From: Paracoccus sp. R12_2
GTDB taxonomy: Bacteria > Pseudomonadota > Alphaproteobacteria > Rhodobacterales > Rhodobacteraceae
Direction of reading: 5' to 3'
DNA length: 64,000 nt
NCBI RefSeq assembly: GCF_017744015.1
Contig: NZ_JAGHRA010000017.1
Coordinates: 39,641-103,640, forward strand
Each line of letters begins with the position of its first letter. The stretch's first letter is position 1. Both the position numbers and the translations under genes were made by a program. Of this stretch, positions 33,823-42,491 are shown one piece after another. Under the pieces are notes generated by a model. It was given only the letters and a program-made list of their open reading frames with translations. It did no database searches and was not told the DNA's origin.

Positions 33823-36366
33823 ATGTCTTCAATAATCAAGTTTTTCCGAATTACATTCTTTCTCGTCCTATATTTTTTCTTATGCATGGTCGTGGTGACC
33901 ACAATGCTTCAGGCTTGGCCGATTGGCGGCCAGATGTTGTTTGCATTTGGTGTTCCCGTCATTCTGGTCTGGTGGCAAGAAAAACGGAGATCGCGGAAAG
34001 TCGCTGCAAAGGCGCAAGCTGAGGGGAGTTCCGCAAACCTACCCTCCCGACCTGAGCCGGTGCCGCGCCCAAGTGCCTACGACAAGCGTATCGAGCGTGA
34101 GCGCGAACGAACCCGCGAAGCCAACGCGTCCAAACAGCCGGCTGCCGTGCAGGCTTACTCCCCACCAAAGCAGGACTACGCTGAAATCGTTCGGGCTGGA
34201 AAGTCTGCGGCGCCGGCACTTGCCGCGGCCGCAGAACGAAACCAGCCCTCGCGAGTGGCATCGAGCGCATCGGCCCGATCATCGAAAAGCGAGTGGGTCC
34301 CGTCTAATGAAACAGCTAGCGTGGCCGGCCGCGCCATCGGAGGGATGGTCTATGTTGGCACGCCTCCCTTGCTGAACACCTACGGGTATCGTGACAAGTG
34401 CCGAGCCTATATCGATCCATCCCTGTCTGTCGCGCGCTCTGGAGCCGACAAAGCTGGTGAAGGTATGCCCTACTGGCCCGGATACTCGGATATCTCACCT
34501 CAGTGCCGGGCGACCTACCTCGATTGGTTGGCCAGCGGGCGCAACGACGCCTCCTACAACCCCGGCTACATGTTCCTGTACTTCTACGGGCTGGAGCGTC
34601 GCTTCTTCGTCGATCAGTCCAACGAAGATGCCAAGGATATCGTCCAGGAAGTCCGGCGGCTGCAGTCACTTTACCCTGACAACCACTCCGTCAGGCGCTA
34701 TTTGGGCGAGTTCCTCGACATTGCGATGCTTGCCGAAACCGACCTCGACGCTATCGAGCCGATTTTCGAGAGGCAGAGCTGGGAACTTCCGTTCTCACTC
34801 AAATACGCAATCGGAGCTCGGATCGACAAAGGCGAGAACCTGACAGCTGACTGGTTGCTGAGTTGGTTCATCTGCCATCCGGAAACAAACCTGAGAACTC
34901 CCGCGACGCGGTGTCGTGACGAGTTCGTCGCTCTTTTCCGTATGCGGTTTGATCGGCGTTTTCCTGATGGGCTCAAAGTTACAAAGCCCCGGAAATCTCT
35001 CACGGCATCCTATCGGGCCGCCTCCAGCGAGTTTCAGGGGTCCGCCAACCCAACCGTCGACGGCAAGCCGGTTCCCGATATTTCCGGCCTGCGCAAGCCG
35101 GTTGAGATTGCCCAGGAGTTGGCTGACGAGGTGATGACCGACCTCGACAAGCTCAGTCGCTTCCTGGGCCGAAACCCTGATGGCCGCGGAAGCGTTGAAG
35201 CTCATGCATTGCTGCCTTCTGAACTGTGGGATGCCTTCCCATCCGAGGAAATGGACCGCTTGAAATCTTGGGCAAGCACTATCGTCGATCGGGGGGGATT
35301 GGTGCCGCTTGAGGAGGTGATCGGACGTCTGGAGGGAGAAACGAGCGAGAAAATCGGGAAACGGCAGATGACAGGAGCGGCCGATGCGCTCGCCCGCCTC
35401 GGTTTCGGTCTGGCGCCCGACCCTCGGTTTGCGCTCCGGTCGCCCAAGGCGGAGGAGCCTGTTGTCCTGTTCAGCCTGGGCGAACCCATCGAAAGACTGG
35501 AGGAAGTTTCCGACAGCTATCGAAGCGCTCTGATTGAATTGGCACTTGGGTCGTTCGTTGCTCATGCGGATGGTCGCATCGCGGATCCTGAACGCAGGGC
35601 ACTGGAGGATCAGGTTTCTGCCGCGTCCCTCAGCGATCAGGAACGCCGCAGGCTGCGTGCAAACCTTGAATGGTTCCTGGCCGTGCCACCGGACATGGCA
35701 CTTCTGCGGCGGAAACTGAAGGAGGTGGGCCAAGACAGCCAGGCCGCTATGCGGGCAGCGCTGGTTGGTGCAGCACATGCTGATGGCATTATTCACTCCG
35801 ACGAAGTTGCAAGCATCGAGAAAATCTACAAGGCTTTGGGTCTAGATCCTGCGCTTGCCTACTCAGACCTGCATGCTGGCGAAGTTGCGGATGGTCCTCG
35901 CACTGTTCGTGCCTCGAAACCGGGTCGTCCGGGCGAAGCGATACCCGATCTTGAGAAAGCCAGCGGACCCAAGCTCGACGCTACGCGGATCGCAGCAATC
36001 CGTTCGGACACCGAGCGCGTGTCGTCCGTCCTCGGTCAGATTTTCGATGTCGAAGAGGAAGAAAGCGGTGCCTCCACGCCTGACTACCAAAGCCAGGTGG
36101 CAGGGCTTGACCCGAAACACGGCGCACTTGTCCTCGAAGTACTTACCCGGGGGCATTGGTCTGAGACCGAGTTCGAGAAGATCTGCGCCTCGCATGGTTT
36201 GATGGTATCCGGGGCTTTGGAAGTCGTGAATGAATGGGCTTTTGAGACCTACGATGAAGCGCTGCTCGACGAGTATGATGGATATGACGTGTCTCCGGAG
36301 ATTGCGGAGGCAGTAAAAGAAAAGATGAGTGCGGAGGGCAGGGATGTCGAAGTTGAAACCACGTGA
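33823..36366 (+). CDS. sngA: TerB-domain protein, SngA-like (Shango)
   Basis: This 847-aa protein starts with two predicted membrane helices (residues ~7-25 and ~33-48), then a low-complexity charged linker. A TerB-N-like domain follows (residues ~165-310: VYVGTPPLLNTYGY, PYWPGYSDISPQCRATYLDWLASGRND). A TerB core lies at ~565-690 (LGSFVAHADGRIADPE and AHADGIIHSDEVASIEKIY are the paired acidic motifs). A TerB-C-like end includes VLEVLTRGHWSETEFEKICASHGLM. In Shango phage defence a TerB protein precedes an ATPase and a helicase, exactly as here. Acidic TerB cores are associated with metal binding and membrane stress. It overlaps sngB by 23 bp. Confidence 0.8.
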   Translation: MSSIIKFFRITFFLVLYFFLCMVVVTTMLQAWPIGGQMLFAFGVPVILVWWQEKRRSRKVAAKAQAEGSSANLPSRPEPVPRPSAYDKRIERERERTREANASKQPAAVQAYSPPKQDYAEIVRAGKSAAPALAAAAERNQPSRVASSASARSSKSEWVPSNETASVAGRAIGGMVYVGTPPLLNTYGYRDKCRAYIDPSLSVARSGADKAGEGMPYWPGYSDISPQCRATYLDWLASGRNDASYNPGYMFLYFYGLERRFFVDQSNEDAKDIVQEVRRLQSLYPDNHSVRRYLGEFLDIAMLAETDLDAIEPIFERQSWELPFSLKYAIGARIDKGENLTADWLLSWFICHPETNLRTPATRCRDEFVALFRMRFDRRFPDGLKVTKPRKSLTASYRAASSEFQGSANPTVDGKPVPDISGLRKPVEIAQELADEVMTDLDKLSRFLGRNPDGRGSVEAHALLPSELWDAFPSEEMDRLKSWASTIVDRGGLVPLEEVIGRLEGETSEKIGKRQMTGAADALARLGFGLAPDPRFALRSPKAEEPVVLFSLGEPIERLEEVSDSYRSALIELALGSFVAHADGRIADPERRALEDQVSAASLSDQERRRLRANLEWFLAVPPDMALLRRKLKEVGQDSQAAMRAALVGAAHADGIIHSDEVASIEKIYKALGLDPALAYSDLHAGEVADGPRTVRASKPGRPGEAIPDLEKASGPKLDATRIAAIRSDTERVSSVLGQIFDVEEEESGASTPDYQSQVAGLDPKHGALVLEVLTRGHWSETEFEKICASHGLMVSGALEVVNEWAFETYDEALLDEYDGYDVSPEIAEAVKEKMSAEGRDVEVETT

Positions 36367-37651
36367 ACGCGATGCAATCGTACAGGCGCTTCGGGCCGGG
36401 GTCGTGCCCAAGCTCGGCCTGCGTCACATCCAGGTCGGCCGCGTCCGCGAGATTGAAGAGCTCGTCAAGGACATGGACCGGATATCCGACGGCGGATCGG
36501 CGATCCGGTTCATCATTGGAGAATACGGATCGGGAAAGACGTTCTTCATGAATCTGATCCGTCTTGTCGCGCTTGAAAAGGGTCTGGTGGTGATGTTCGC
36601 GGACCTGGCGCCCGACCGGCGCATTCACGCGACCGGTGGTCAAGCTCGAGGCCTCTATGCAGAGATGGCCCGAAACCTGTCGACACGGACAAAGCCAGAT
36701 GGCGGGGCCTTGGCCAGCGTGGTGGAGCGTTTCGTCAGCCAGGCACACCGCGATGCTGAGGAACGCGATGCGCCCACGGGGTCTGTCATTCGTGAACGCC
36801 TTGGTCACTTCGAAGAGCTCACCGGGGGTTTTGAATTCGCAGAGGTGATCCGGCGATATTGGGAAGGCCATGAGACCGGCGACGACGAGTTGAAATCCGC
36901 TGCCTTGAGATGGCTGCGTGGTGAATTCGCCACACGCACCGACGCGCGCAAGGCGCTTGGTGTGCGAACGATCATCGACGACGCCAGTGTCTATGACCAT
37001 CTGAAGCTGATGTCGGCATTCGTGTGCGAGGCCGGGTATAAAGGATTGCTGGTCGGCCTCGACGAGATGGTGAACCTCTACAAGCTCACTTCGTCGCAGG
37101 CCCGCAATGCAAACTACGAACAGATCCTCCGGATCCTGAACGATGTGCTGCAGGGTAGCGCCGAGAACCTCGGATTCCTTATGGGTGGAACCCCGGAGTT
37201 TCTGATGAACACCCGTCGAGGGCTCTATAGCTACGAAGCCCTTCAATCGCGTTTGGCCGAGAACACCTTCGCGCGAGACGGATTGGTCGACCTTTCAGGA
37301 CCGGTTGTCCGGCTGGCCAGCCTGACCCCTGAAGATCTCTTCGTTCTTCTGGCCAATGTGCGGCGGATCATGCAGGACGATGCCGGTGCTCTGCCGGACG
37401 ACGCGCTCGAGGCCTTCATGGCGCATTGTTCGGACCGGATCGGTGAAGCTTACTTCCGCACCCCGCGCAATACGGTGACGGCCTTCGTGAACCTGCTTTC
37501 CGTACTCGAGCAAAACCCCGGTGTCGAGTGGAGCGATCTGATCGAAAAGATCGAAGTCTCCGAAGACCTCGGCGAAGACATGACCGAGGTAGACGAGTCG
37601 ACTGGTGCCCAAGACCTTGGTGACGATGATCTGATCAGCTTCAAGCTCTGA
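36344..37651 (+). CDS. sngB: BrxD-like P-loop ATPase (DUF2791), SngB-like (Shango)
   Basis: This 435-aa protein starts at ATG 36344 with GGAGGG upstream. Walker A is GEYGSGKT at residues 59-66; a Walker B-like GLLVGLDEMVNLY and a sensor-like LGFLMGGTPEFL follow. ALRAGVVPKLGLRHIQVGR at the N-terminus and the FIIGEYGSGKTFF region are typical of the BREX ATP-binding (BrxD/DUF2791) family. That family also supplies the ATPase of Shango. It is followed after 5 bp by the helicase gene. It probably acts with the helicase on phage DNA, but the mechanism is not established. Confidence 0.82.
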   Translation: MSKLKPRERDAIVQALRAGVVPKLGLRHIQVGRVREIEELVKDMDRISDGGSAIRFIIGEYGSGKTFFMNLIRLVALEKGLVVMFADLAPDRRIHATGGQARGLYAEMARNLSTRTKPDGGALASVVERFVSQAHRDAEERDAPTGSVIRERLGHFEELTGGFEFAEVIRRYWEGHETGDDELKSAALRWLRGEFATRTDARKALGVRTIIDDASVYDHLKLMSAFVCEAGYKGLLVGLDEMVNLYKLTSSQARNANYEQILRILNDVLQGSAENLGFLMGGTPEFLMNTRRGLYSYEALQSRLAENTFARDGLVDLSGPVVRLASLTPEDLFVLLANVRRIMQDDAGALPDDALEAFMAHCSDRIGEAYFRTPRNTVTAFVNLLSVLEQNPGVEWSDLIEKIEVSEDLGEDMTEVDESTGAQDLGDDDLISFKL

Positions 37652-37656
37652 CGCCG

Positions 37657-39834
37657 ATGAGCAGTGCGTTCGACAAACTGGCGAGGCCTGTGCAGAAATG
37701 GATACGTCAGCAAGGATGGCGCGAGCTTCGCGACATCCAGGCGCGATCCATCCGGACGATCTGCGAAACCAATGACGATTTAATCATTGCAGCTACTACG
37801 GCGGGCGGAAAGACCGAGGCGGCGTTCCTGCCGTTGATTTCACAGGTGCTTGACGAGCCGTCGGGCGGCACCGGTTTCGACCTGCTCTACATCGGTCCGC
37901 TGAAAGCCTTGATCACGGACCAGGCCATGCGGCTGGAGGGCATCTGCCAGGAAGCAGAGATTCCGGTTGTTCCCTGGCACGGGGATGTCTCGCAATCGAT
38001 CAAGACGCGCGCGTTGAAATCCCCAAAAGGGATCCTGCTGATAACCCCAGAGTCCCTTGAGGCGCTTTTCATTCGTCGCGGTTTGGAAATTGCACGCCTG
38101 TTTGGGGCCACGCGGGCAGTCGTGATCGACGAGCTGCACACGGTTTTGGATAGCGAACGCGGTGTCCAGCTCCGTTCACTGCTCACACGGCTAGAGCTCG
38201 CGATAAAGCGCCCAATCCGTCGGATAGGTCTGTCAGCTACGCTAGGCGACATGGACCTCGCCAAGGCCTATCTTCGCCCTGACGCCGCAAACGCTGTCCA
38301 GCTGATCGAAGCAGATGGCGGCGAGGCTGAATTGAGGCTTCAGCTTCGTGGTTACCTCTCAGGCGATGAAGATGAAAACAGCCCATCCGCAACCGAAGCG
38401 ATATCAGCCCATCTGTTCAAGCATCTTCGAGGCAGCGAAAACCTGGTCTTCGCCGGAGCGCGCCAACGGGTCGAGATTTACGCAGATCGGTTGCGGGAGC
38501 TTTGCGAACGGGAGCACCTGCCGCAGGAATTCTATCCCCACCACGCGAGCCTTTCCCGAGAACACCGTGACTTCGTTGAGCGGCGCTTGAAGGACCCTGC
38601 GAAACCGACGACCGCCGTTTGCACGTCGACGCTCGAGCTTGGAATCGACATCGGTGACGTGACCTGCGTGGCTCAAATCGGTGCGCCATTCAGCGTCGCG
38701 GCGTTGCGACAACGGCTTGGCCGATCAGGCCGCCGTGAAGGACAGCCGGCCATTCTGAGGCAGTACGCTATCGAAGCCAAGTTGACGCCGGAGAGCAGTT
38801 TCGTGGATCGCCTTCGGCTCGGCCTGATCAGGTCCATCGCGATGATAGACCTCCTGCTTGAAGGCTGGTGCGAACCGCCAAAACCTCAGGCGCTTCATCT
38901 CTCGACACTCGTCCATCAGATACTGTCAGTCATAGCGCAGCGCGGCGGTGCGTCTGCAAGCGTGGTCTACAACGTGCTCTGCCGCGAAGGCCCCTTTCGG
39001 AAGGTCACAACCGAAGTCTTCGCAGATGTGTTGCGTGCAATCGGCCACCCAGTAACCGGCTTGATCGAACAGGCCGGCAGCGGGCTGCTACTTTTGGGAC
39101 CCGCGGGCGAAAAGCTGGTTGAGCATTACAGCTTCTATGCGGTGTTCCAGACGCCTGAGGAGTTCCGGTTGGTCGCAGAGGGGCGGGATCTTGGAACCCT
39201 GCCGATCGACAATGTTCTTGCTCCTGGGATGCTGCTGATTTTTTCTGGGCGGCGTTGGATAGTTCAAGAAATCCATGATCGGGAAAAGGTCATCGTCGTG
39301 AAACCCGCTAAGGCTGGTGTGCCTCCAGTCTTCGGCGGCGATGCGGGGGACATTCATGACAAGGTGATCGACCGAATGTTCGCCGTGCTCGAGGGGGAAT
39401 CCAGCCCAGCTTACATGGACACAGTCTCTTTGATGATGCTCGAGGAAGCGCGTGCTCACTATGAACAGCTGGGGTTTAGGGCCAATAACATGCACAGCAT
39501 CGGCGAGCATACATCAGTCATTGCGACGCGGGTCGGTACGGTGAAGACATCAACCCTCGCGCTCGCACTCAGAAGTCAAGGGTTTTCGGTCGAACAGCAT
39601 GACGGGTTTCTGATTGTAGAGGCCGGGGACGAAACGCCCGATCTTCGATCGGCGCTGGAAGATATTCGATCTGGCGCACCCGTCGATTTGTTCGCAGGCG
39701 CAGGCAATCTGATATCAGATAAGTTCCATCAATTTCTTACTATCGAACTTTTGGTTCGGGACGCTGAATCCTCAAAGCTTTCGACACAAGCACTTCCCGA
39801 TTTGGTCAAAGCTATTCTTCAAAAAGGAACTTGA
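37657..39834 (+). CDS. sngC: Lhr-like DEAD/DEAH-box helicase, SngC-like (Shango)
   Basis: This 725-aa SF2 helicase has a Q-motif-like WRELRDIQARSI, Walker A ATTAGGKT (residues 46-53), the DELH box at 158-161, SAT in GLSATLGD, and motifs V/VI in CTSTLELGIDIGDV and RQRLGRSGRREGQ. The domain layout is that of Lhr/BrxH-type helicases, with an Lhr-like C-terminal part. As third gene after TerB and BrxD-like ATPase it completes the Shango set. Its stop is followed within 3 bp by the next start, so translation into the AddB-like gene seems coupled. Confidence 0.85.
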   Translation: MSSAFDKLARPVQKWIRQQGWRELRDIQARSIRTICETNDDLIIAATTAGGKTEAAFLPLISQVLDEPSGGTGFDLLYIGPLKALITDQAMRLEGICQEAEIPVVPWHGDVSQSIKTRALKSPKGILLITPESLEALFIRRGLEIARLFGATRAVVIDELHTVLDSERGVQLRSLLTRLELAIKRPIRRIGLSATLGDMDLAKAYLRPDAANAVQLIEADGGEAELRLQLRGYLSGDEDENSPSATEAISAHLFKHLRGSENLVFAGARQRVEIYADRLRELCEREHLPQEFYPHHASLSREHRDFVERRLKDPAKPTTAVCTSTLELGIDIGDVTCVAQIGAPFSVAALRQRLGRSGRREGQPAILRQYAIEAKLTPESSFVDRLRLGLIRSIAMIDLLLEGWCEPPKPQALHLSTLVHQILSVIAQRGGASASVVYNVLCREGPFRKVTTEVFADVLRAIGHPVTGLIEQAGSGLLLLGPAGEKLVEHYSFYAVFQTPEEFRLVAEGRDLGTLPIDNVLAPGMLLIFSGRRWIVQEIHDREKVIVVKPAKAGVPPVFGGDAGDIHDKVIDRMFAVLEGESSPAYMDTVSLMMLEEARAHYEQLGFRANNMHSIGEHTSVIATRVGTVKTSTLALALRSQGFSVEQHDGFLIVEAGDETPDLRSALEDIRSGAPVDLFAGAGNLISDKFHQFLTIELLVRDAESSKLSTQALPDLVKAILQKGT

Positions 39835-39836
39835 AT

Positions 39837-42491
39837 ATGTCCACGACGTGCCGGTCCACGCTTATTGTCTATGGACAACACGCAATGCGGGAGGCCCGCC
39901 TTGTGGCAGCCCGCAGCGGTCAACATGGCCTCCAGATCATGTCGTTCGAACAAGCCGCGGTGCGGCTCGCGGGCGGTTTCGCCCGCGCAATCGACGAAGA
40001 AAGCCTGCGCGCGGCGATCCAGACGGTCCTCCCTGAAACACCGATGGGCGAATTGGAAGATATCAAGATGCTGCCGGGCATGATCGGTGCGGCCGCCGAC
40101 ACACTGCACAAGGCGTGGCGGGCCGGTATCGATCTCGCTTCCCGTTTAGGTGATCATCCAAGGCTTGAAGCCATCGCTCGCCTGGAGGCCGCTGTCCTTG
40201 CCGAACTTCCGGGCGGAATGATGCGGCCGGTCGATATTGTCGCCGCAGCCATCAGCCGGATCACCTATGCGCCCGCCATATTCGGCTCGATGGAAATCGC
40301 CGGACTGACCGAACTGTCTCCCTGCTGGCGGCCTCTACTGAAGGCGCTCGCCGAGCACACCCCCATGCAATGGACGTCAGGTCCCCGCCCTGTCCCGGCC
40401 TGGCTCAAGGAAAGCGGCGTTCCTGTCGCTCGAGGCGATGCTGAGGCGCCGGCCATTCGATCCGTCAGTGCCGCGACCGCTTACCATGAGGCAGTCGAGA
40501 CACTGCGTTGGGTCCGGTCGCTGCTCGCGTCGGGCGTACCGCCCGCCGACATTGCCATCGCCACCGCGTCGCCGGCCGACTACGACGATCATTTTCTCGC
40601 GTTGCGCGCCGATGCCAATATCGATCTGCATTTCGTTCATGGCGTCCCGGCCGTCACCACACGTGACGGACAAGCGGCAGCGGCACTCGCCGACATCATC
40701 GTGCGCGGCCTTTCGCAGTCGCGCTTGCGCCGTCTCGCCGCCCTGTGCGGCGATTCTGCACCTATGGCTTCCCTTCCCGATGACTGGATGCGCGTCCTTC
40801 CAAGCGATGCACCCTTGTCAACACCGTCCGCCTGGAACCAACTGCTGGCGCGCCTCGCGCCAGACGACTGGCCCGACGGCATGGATCACGCCCCGGTGCT
40901 GCGTGCTGCGGTCGATCTGCTGGCAAAGGGACCGGACGCGGCACAGGAAATCGGCGAAGCCTTCCTCAAGGGCCGGGCATTGTCCATCTGGCGCAAAGCC
41001 CTTCTGGCAGGGCCCGCCGGCGCGATCGACAGCACGCTGGAAACACTGAAACAGGATGACGGGCTCGAGGCCTCCGTCTCCGTGGCCTGGATGCCGGCCA
41101 GCGCGCTCGCCGCGTCGCCGCGACGCTTCGCTCGGCTGATCGGTCTCAATTCCTCCCGCTGGCCACGCGGGATCGCCGAAGATCGGCTGATCCCGGACCA
41201 CATTATTCCAACGGGCGAGCTCGACCCGCTTCCCGTCAATCTGGCAGATCGCCGTGACTTTGATACGATCCTCGCCACTACGGGCAACGACGTCGTCCTC
41301 TCCCGCGCCCGACGCGACAGCGACGGCAGATTGCTGGGTCGCAGCCCCGTCCTCGCCACCTATGACGAGGATGCCTATCTGCGGCGCAACGCCGTTCCCG
41401 CCCATGCCTTCAGTGAAACCGACCGGCTGATGGCGCGGCCGCAGGAATTCGCTGCCGATCCCCAGGCATTGAGTGCGCGTTCCTGCTGGCGCGATTGGCG
41501 CATGGCCGATGTGACAGCTCATGATGGCCTGGTCAGGTCCGATCATCCTTTGGTTCTCGCGATCCTCGGGCGGACTCAGTCGGCTAGCTCGCTCAAAACA
41601 CTGCTGCGCAGCCCCCTCAATTTCCTCTGGCGCTATGCTCTCGGTTGGAAATCCCCGCAAAGCAGTGCCGAGCCGCTCGTGCTTGACGCCCTGCAAACCG
41701 GCGACCTCATCCATCTGGTGCTCGACCGCGCCCTGCGAAACCTCGAAGCGACGGGCGGCCTGGCGTCGGCCGACGTGGCTGCCATTCAGGCTGCGGTGGA
41801 CCAAGCCGCTGGTGCGGTGGCGGCCGAGTGGGAAAGCGAGCGGCCCGTTCCACCCGCTGTTATCTGGGGCCGCACGCTCGGGGATGCGCGCGCTCTTGCC
41901 GGACAGGCGCTTGCCTATGGCAATGATCATTTGCCGGGCAGCCGATCCTTTGGCGAGGTCCCGTTCGGCGGGTCCGAGCCCAAGTCGGAGGCGGCATTGC
42001 CCTGGGACGCCAGTGTGCCGGTGATCATCCCCGACACCGGATTTCACATTGCCGGCTATATCGACCGGCTCGACATCGCTGATGACGGCAGCCGGGCACT
42101 CGTGCGCGACTACAAGACCGGCAAGCCGCCCAAAGGCGACATCCGTGTAAACGGCGGCCGCGAGCTTCAGCGTTGCCTTTATGCCTTCGCCGTCAAGGCG
42201 CTCCTGGGCGACCACATCGCGATCAGCGCCTCGCTGCTCTATCCGCGTGAACCGCTCGATCTCCAGCTCGACGAGCCGGACATCGTCCTGGCGGAGATCA
42301 AGGCATATCTGCGGGCGGCGAGAACCGCATTGGCCAGCGGCGCGGCACTGCCCGGGCCGGATACCGGAGGCGACTACGACGATCTCGCTTTTGCCCTGCC
42401 GGCAAACGCAGGCGCCACCTACTGCAAACGCAAACAAGCCGCCTCGACCGAGCGGCTCAGTGAGGTCGCGCCGATCTGGGAGGCGGAATGA
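39837..42491 (+). CDS. AddB-like PD-(D/E)XK nuclease protein
   Basis: This protein has 884 aa from ATG 39837, with AAGGA upstream. The C-terminal ~200 residues hold a RecB-type nuclease: GYIDRLDIADDG, VRDYKTGK (Asp758, Lys760) and LQRCLYAFAVKAL, the DxD/DYK/QxxxY pattern. The N-terminal ~650 residues resemble an inactivated UvrD-like helicase, as in AddB, without a Walker A. The four-cysteine iron-sulphur cluster of true AddB is not apparent, and the length is below the usual ~1000-1150 aa. It overlaps the AddA-like gene by 4 bp. As a pair they resemble the AddAB double-strand-break resection nuclease, but in a defence-operon setting. Confidence 0.78.
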   Translation: MSTTCRSTLIVYGQHAMREARLVAARSGQHGLQIMSFEQAAVRLAGGFARAIDEESLRAAIQTVLPETPMGELEDIKMLPGMIGAAADTLHKAWRAGIDLASRLGDHPRLEAIARLEAAVLAELPGGMMRPVDIVAAAISRITYAPAIFGSMEIAGLTELSPCWRPLLKALAEHTPMQWTSGPRPVPAWLKESGVPVARGDAEAPAIRSVSAATAYHEAVETLRWVRSLLASGVPPADIAIATASPADYDDHFLALRADANIDLHFVHGVPAVTTRDGQAAAALADIIVRGLSQSRLRRLAALCGDSAPMASLPDDWMRVLPSDAPLSTPSAWNQLLARLAPDDWPDGMDHAPVLRAAVDLLAKGPDAAQEIGEAFLKGRALSIWRKALLAGPAGAIDSTLETLKQDDGLEASVSVAWMPASALAASPRRFARLIGLNSSRWPRGIAEDRLIPDHIIPTGELDPLPVNLADRRDFDTILATTGNDVVLSRARRDSDGRLLGRSPVLATYDEDAYLRRNAVPAHAFSETDRLMARPQEFAADPQALSARSCWRDWRMADVTAHDGLVRSDHPLVLAILGRTQSASSLKTLLRSPLNFLWRYALGWKSPQSSAEPLVLDALQTGDLIHLVLDRALRNLEATGGLASADVAAIQAAVDQAAGAVAAEWESERPVPPAVIWGRTLGDARALAGQALAYGNDHLPGSRSFGEVPFGGSEPKSEAALPWDASVPVIIPDTGFHIAGYIDRLDIADDGSRALVRDYKTGKPPKGDIRVNGGRELQRCLYAFAVKALLGDHIAISASLLYPREPLDLQLDEPDIVLAEIKAYLRAARTALASGAALPGPDTGGDYDDLAFALPANAGATYCKRKQAASTERLSEVAPIWEAE

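Noticed and set aside
34795..37246. Minus-strand open frames of 333 and 367 codons opposite sngA and sngB
   Set aside because: Plus-strand genes carry TerB and P-loop motifs; the antisense frames show none.
40818..42437. Long minus-strand open frame (539 codons) opposite the AddB-like gene
   Set aside because: It is antisense to a gene with clear nuclease motifs and has no recognisable domain. Such frames are common opposite GC-rich genes.
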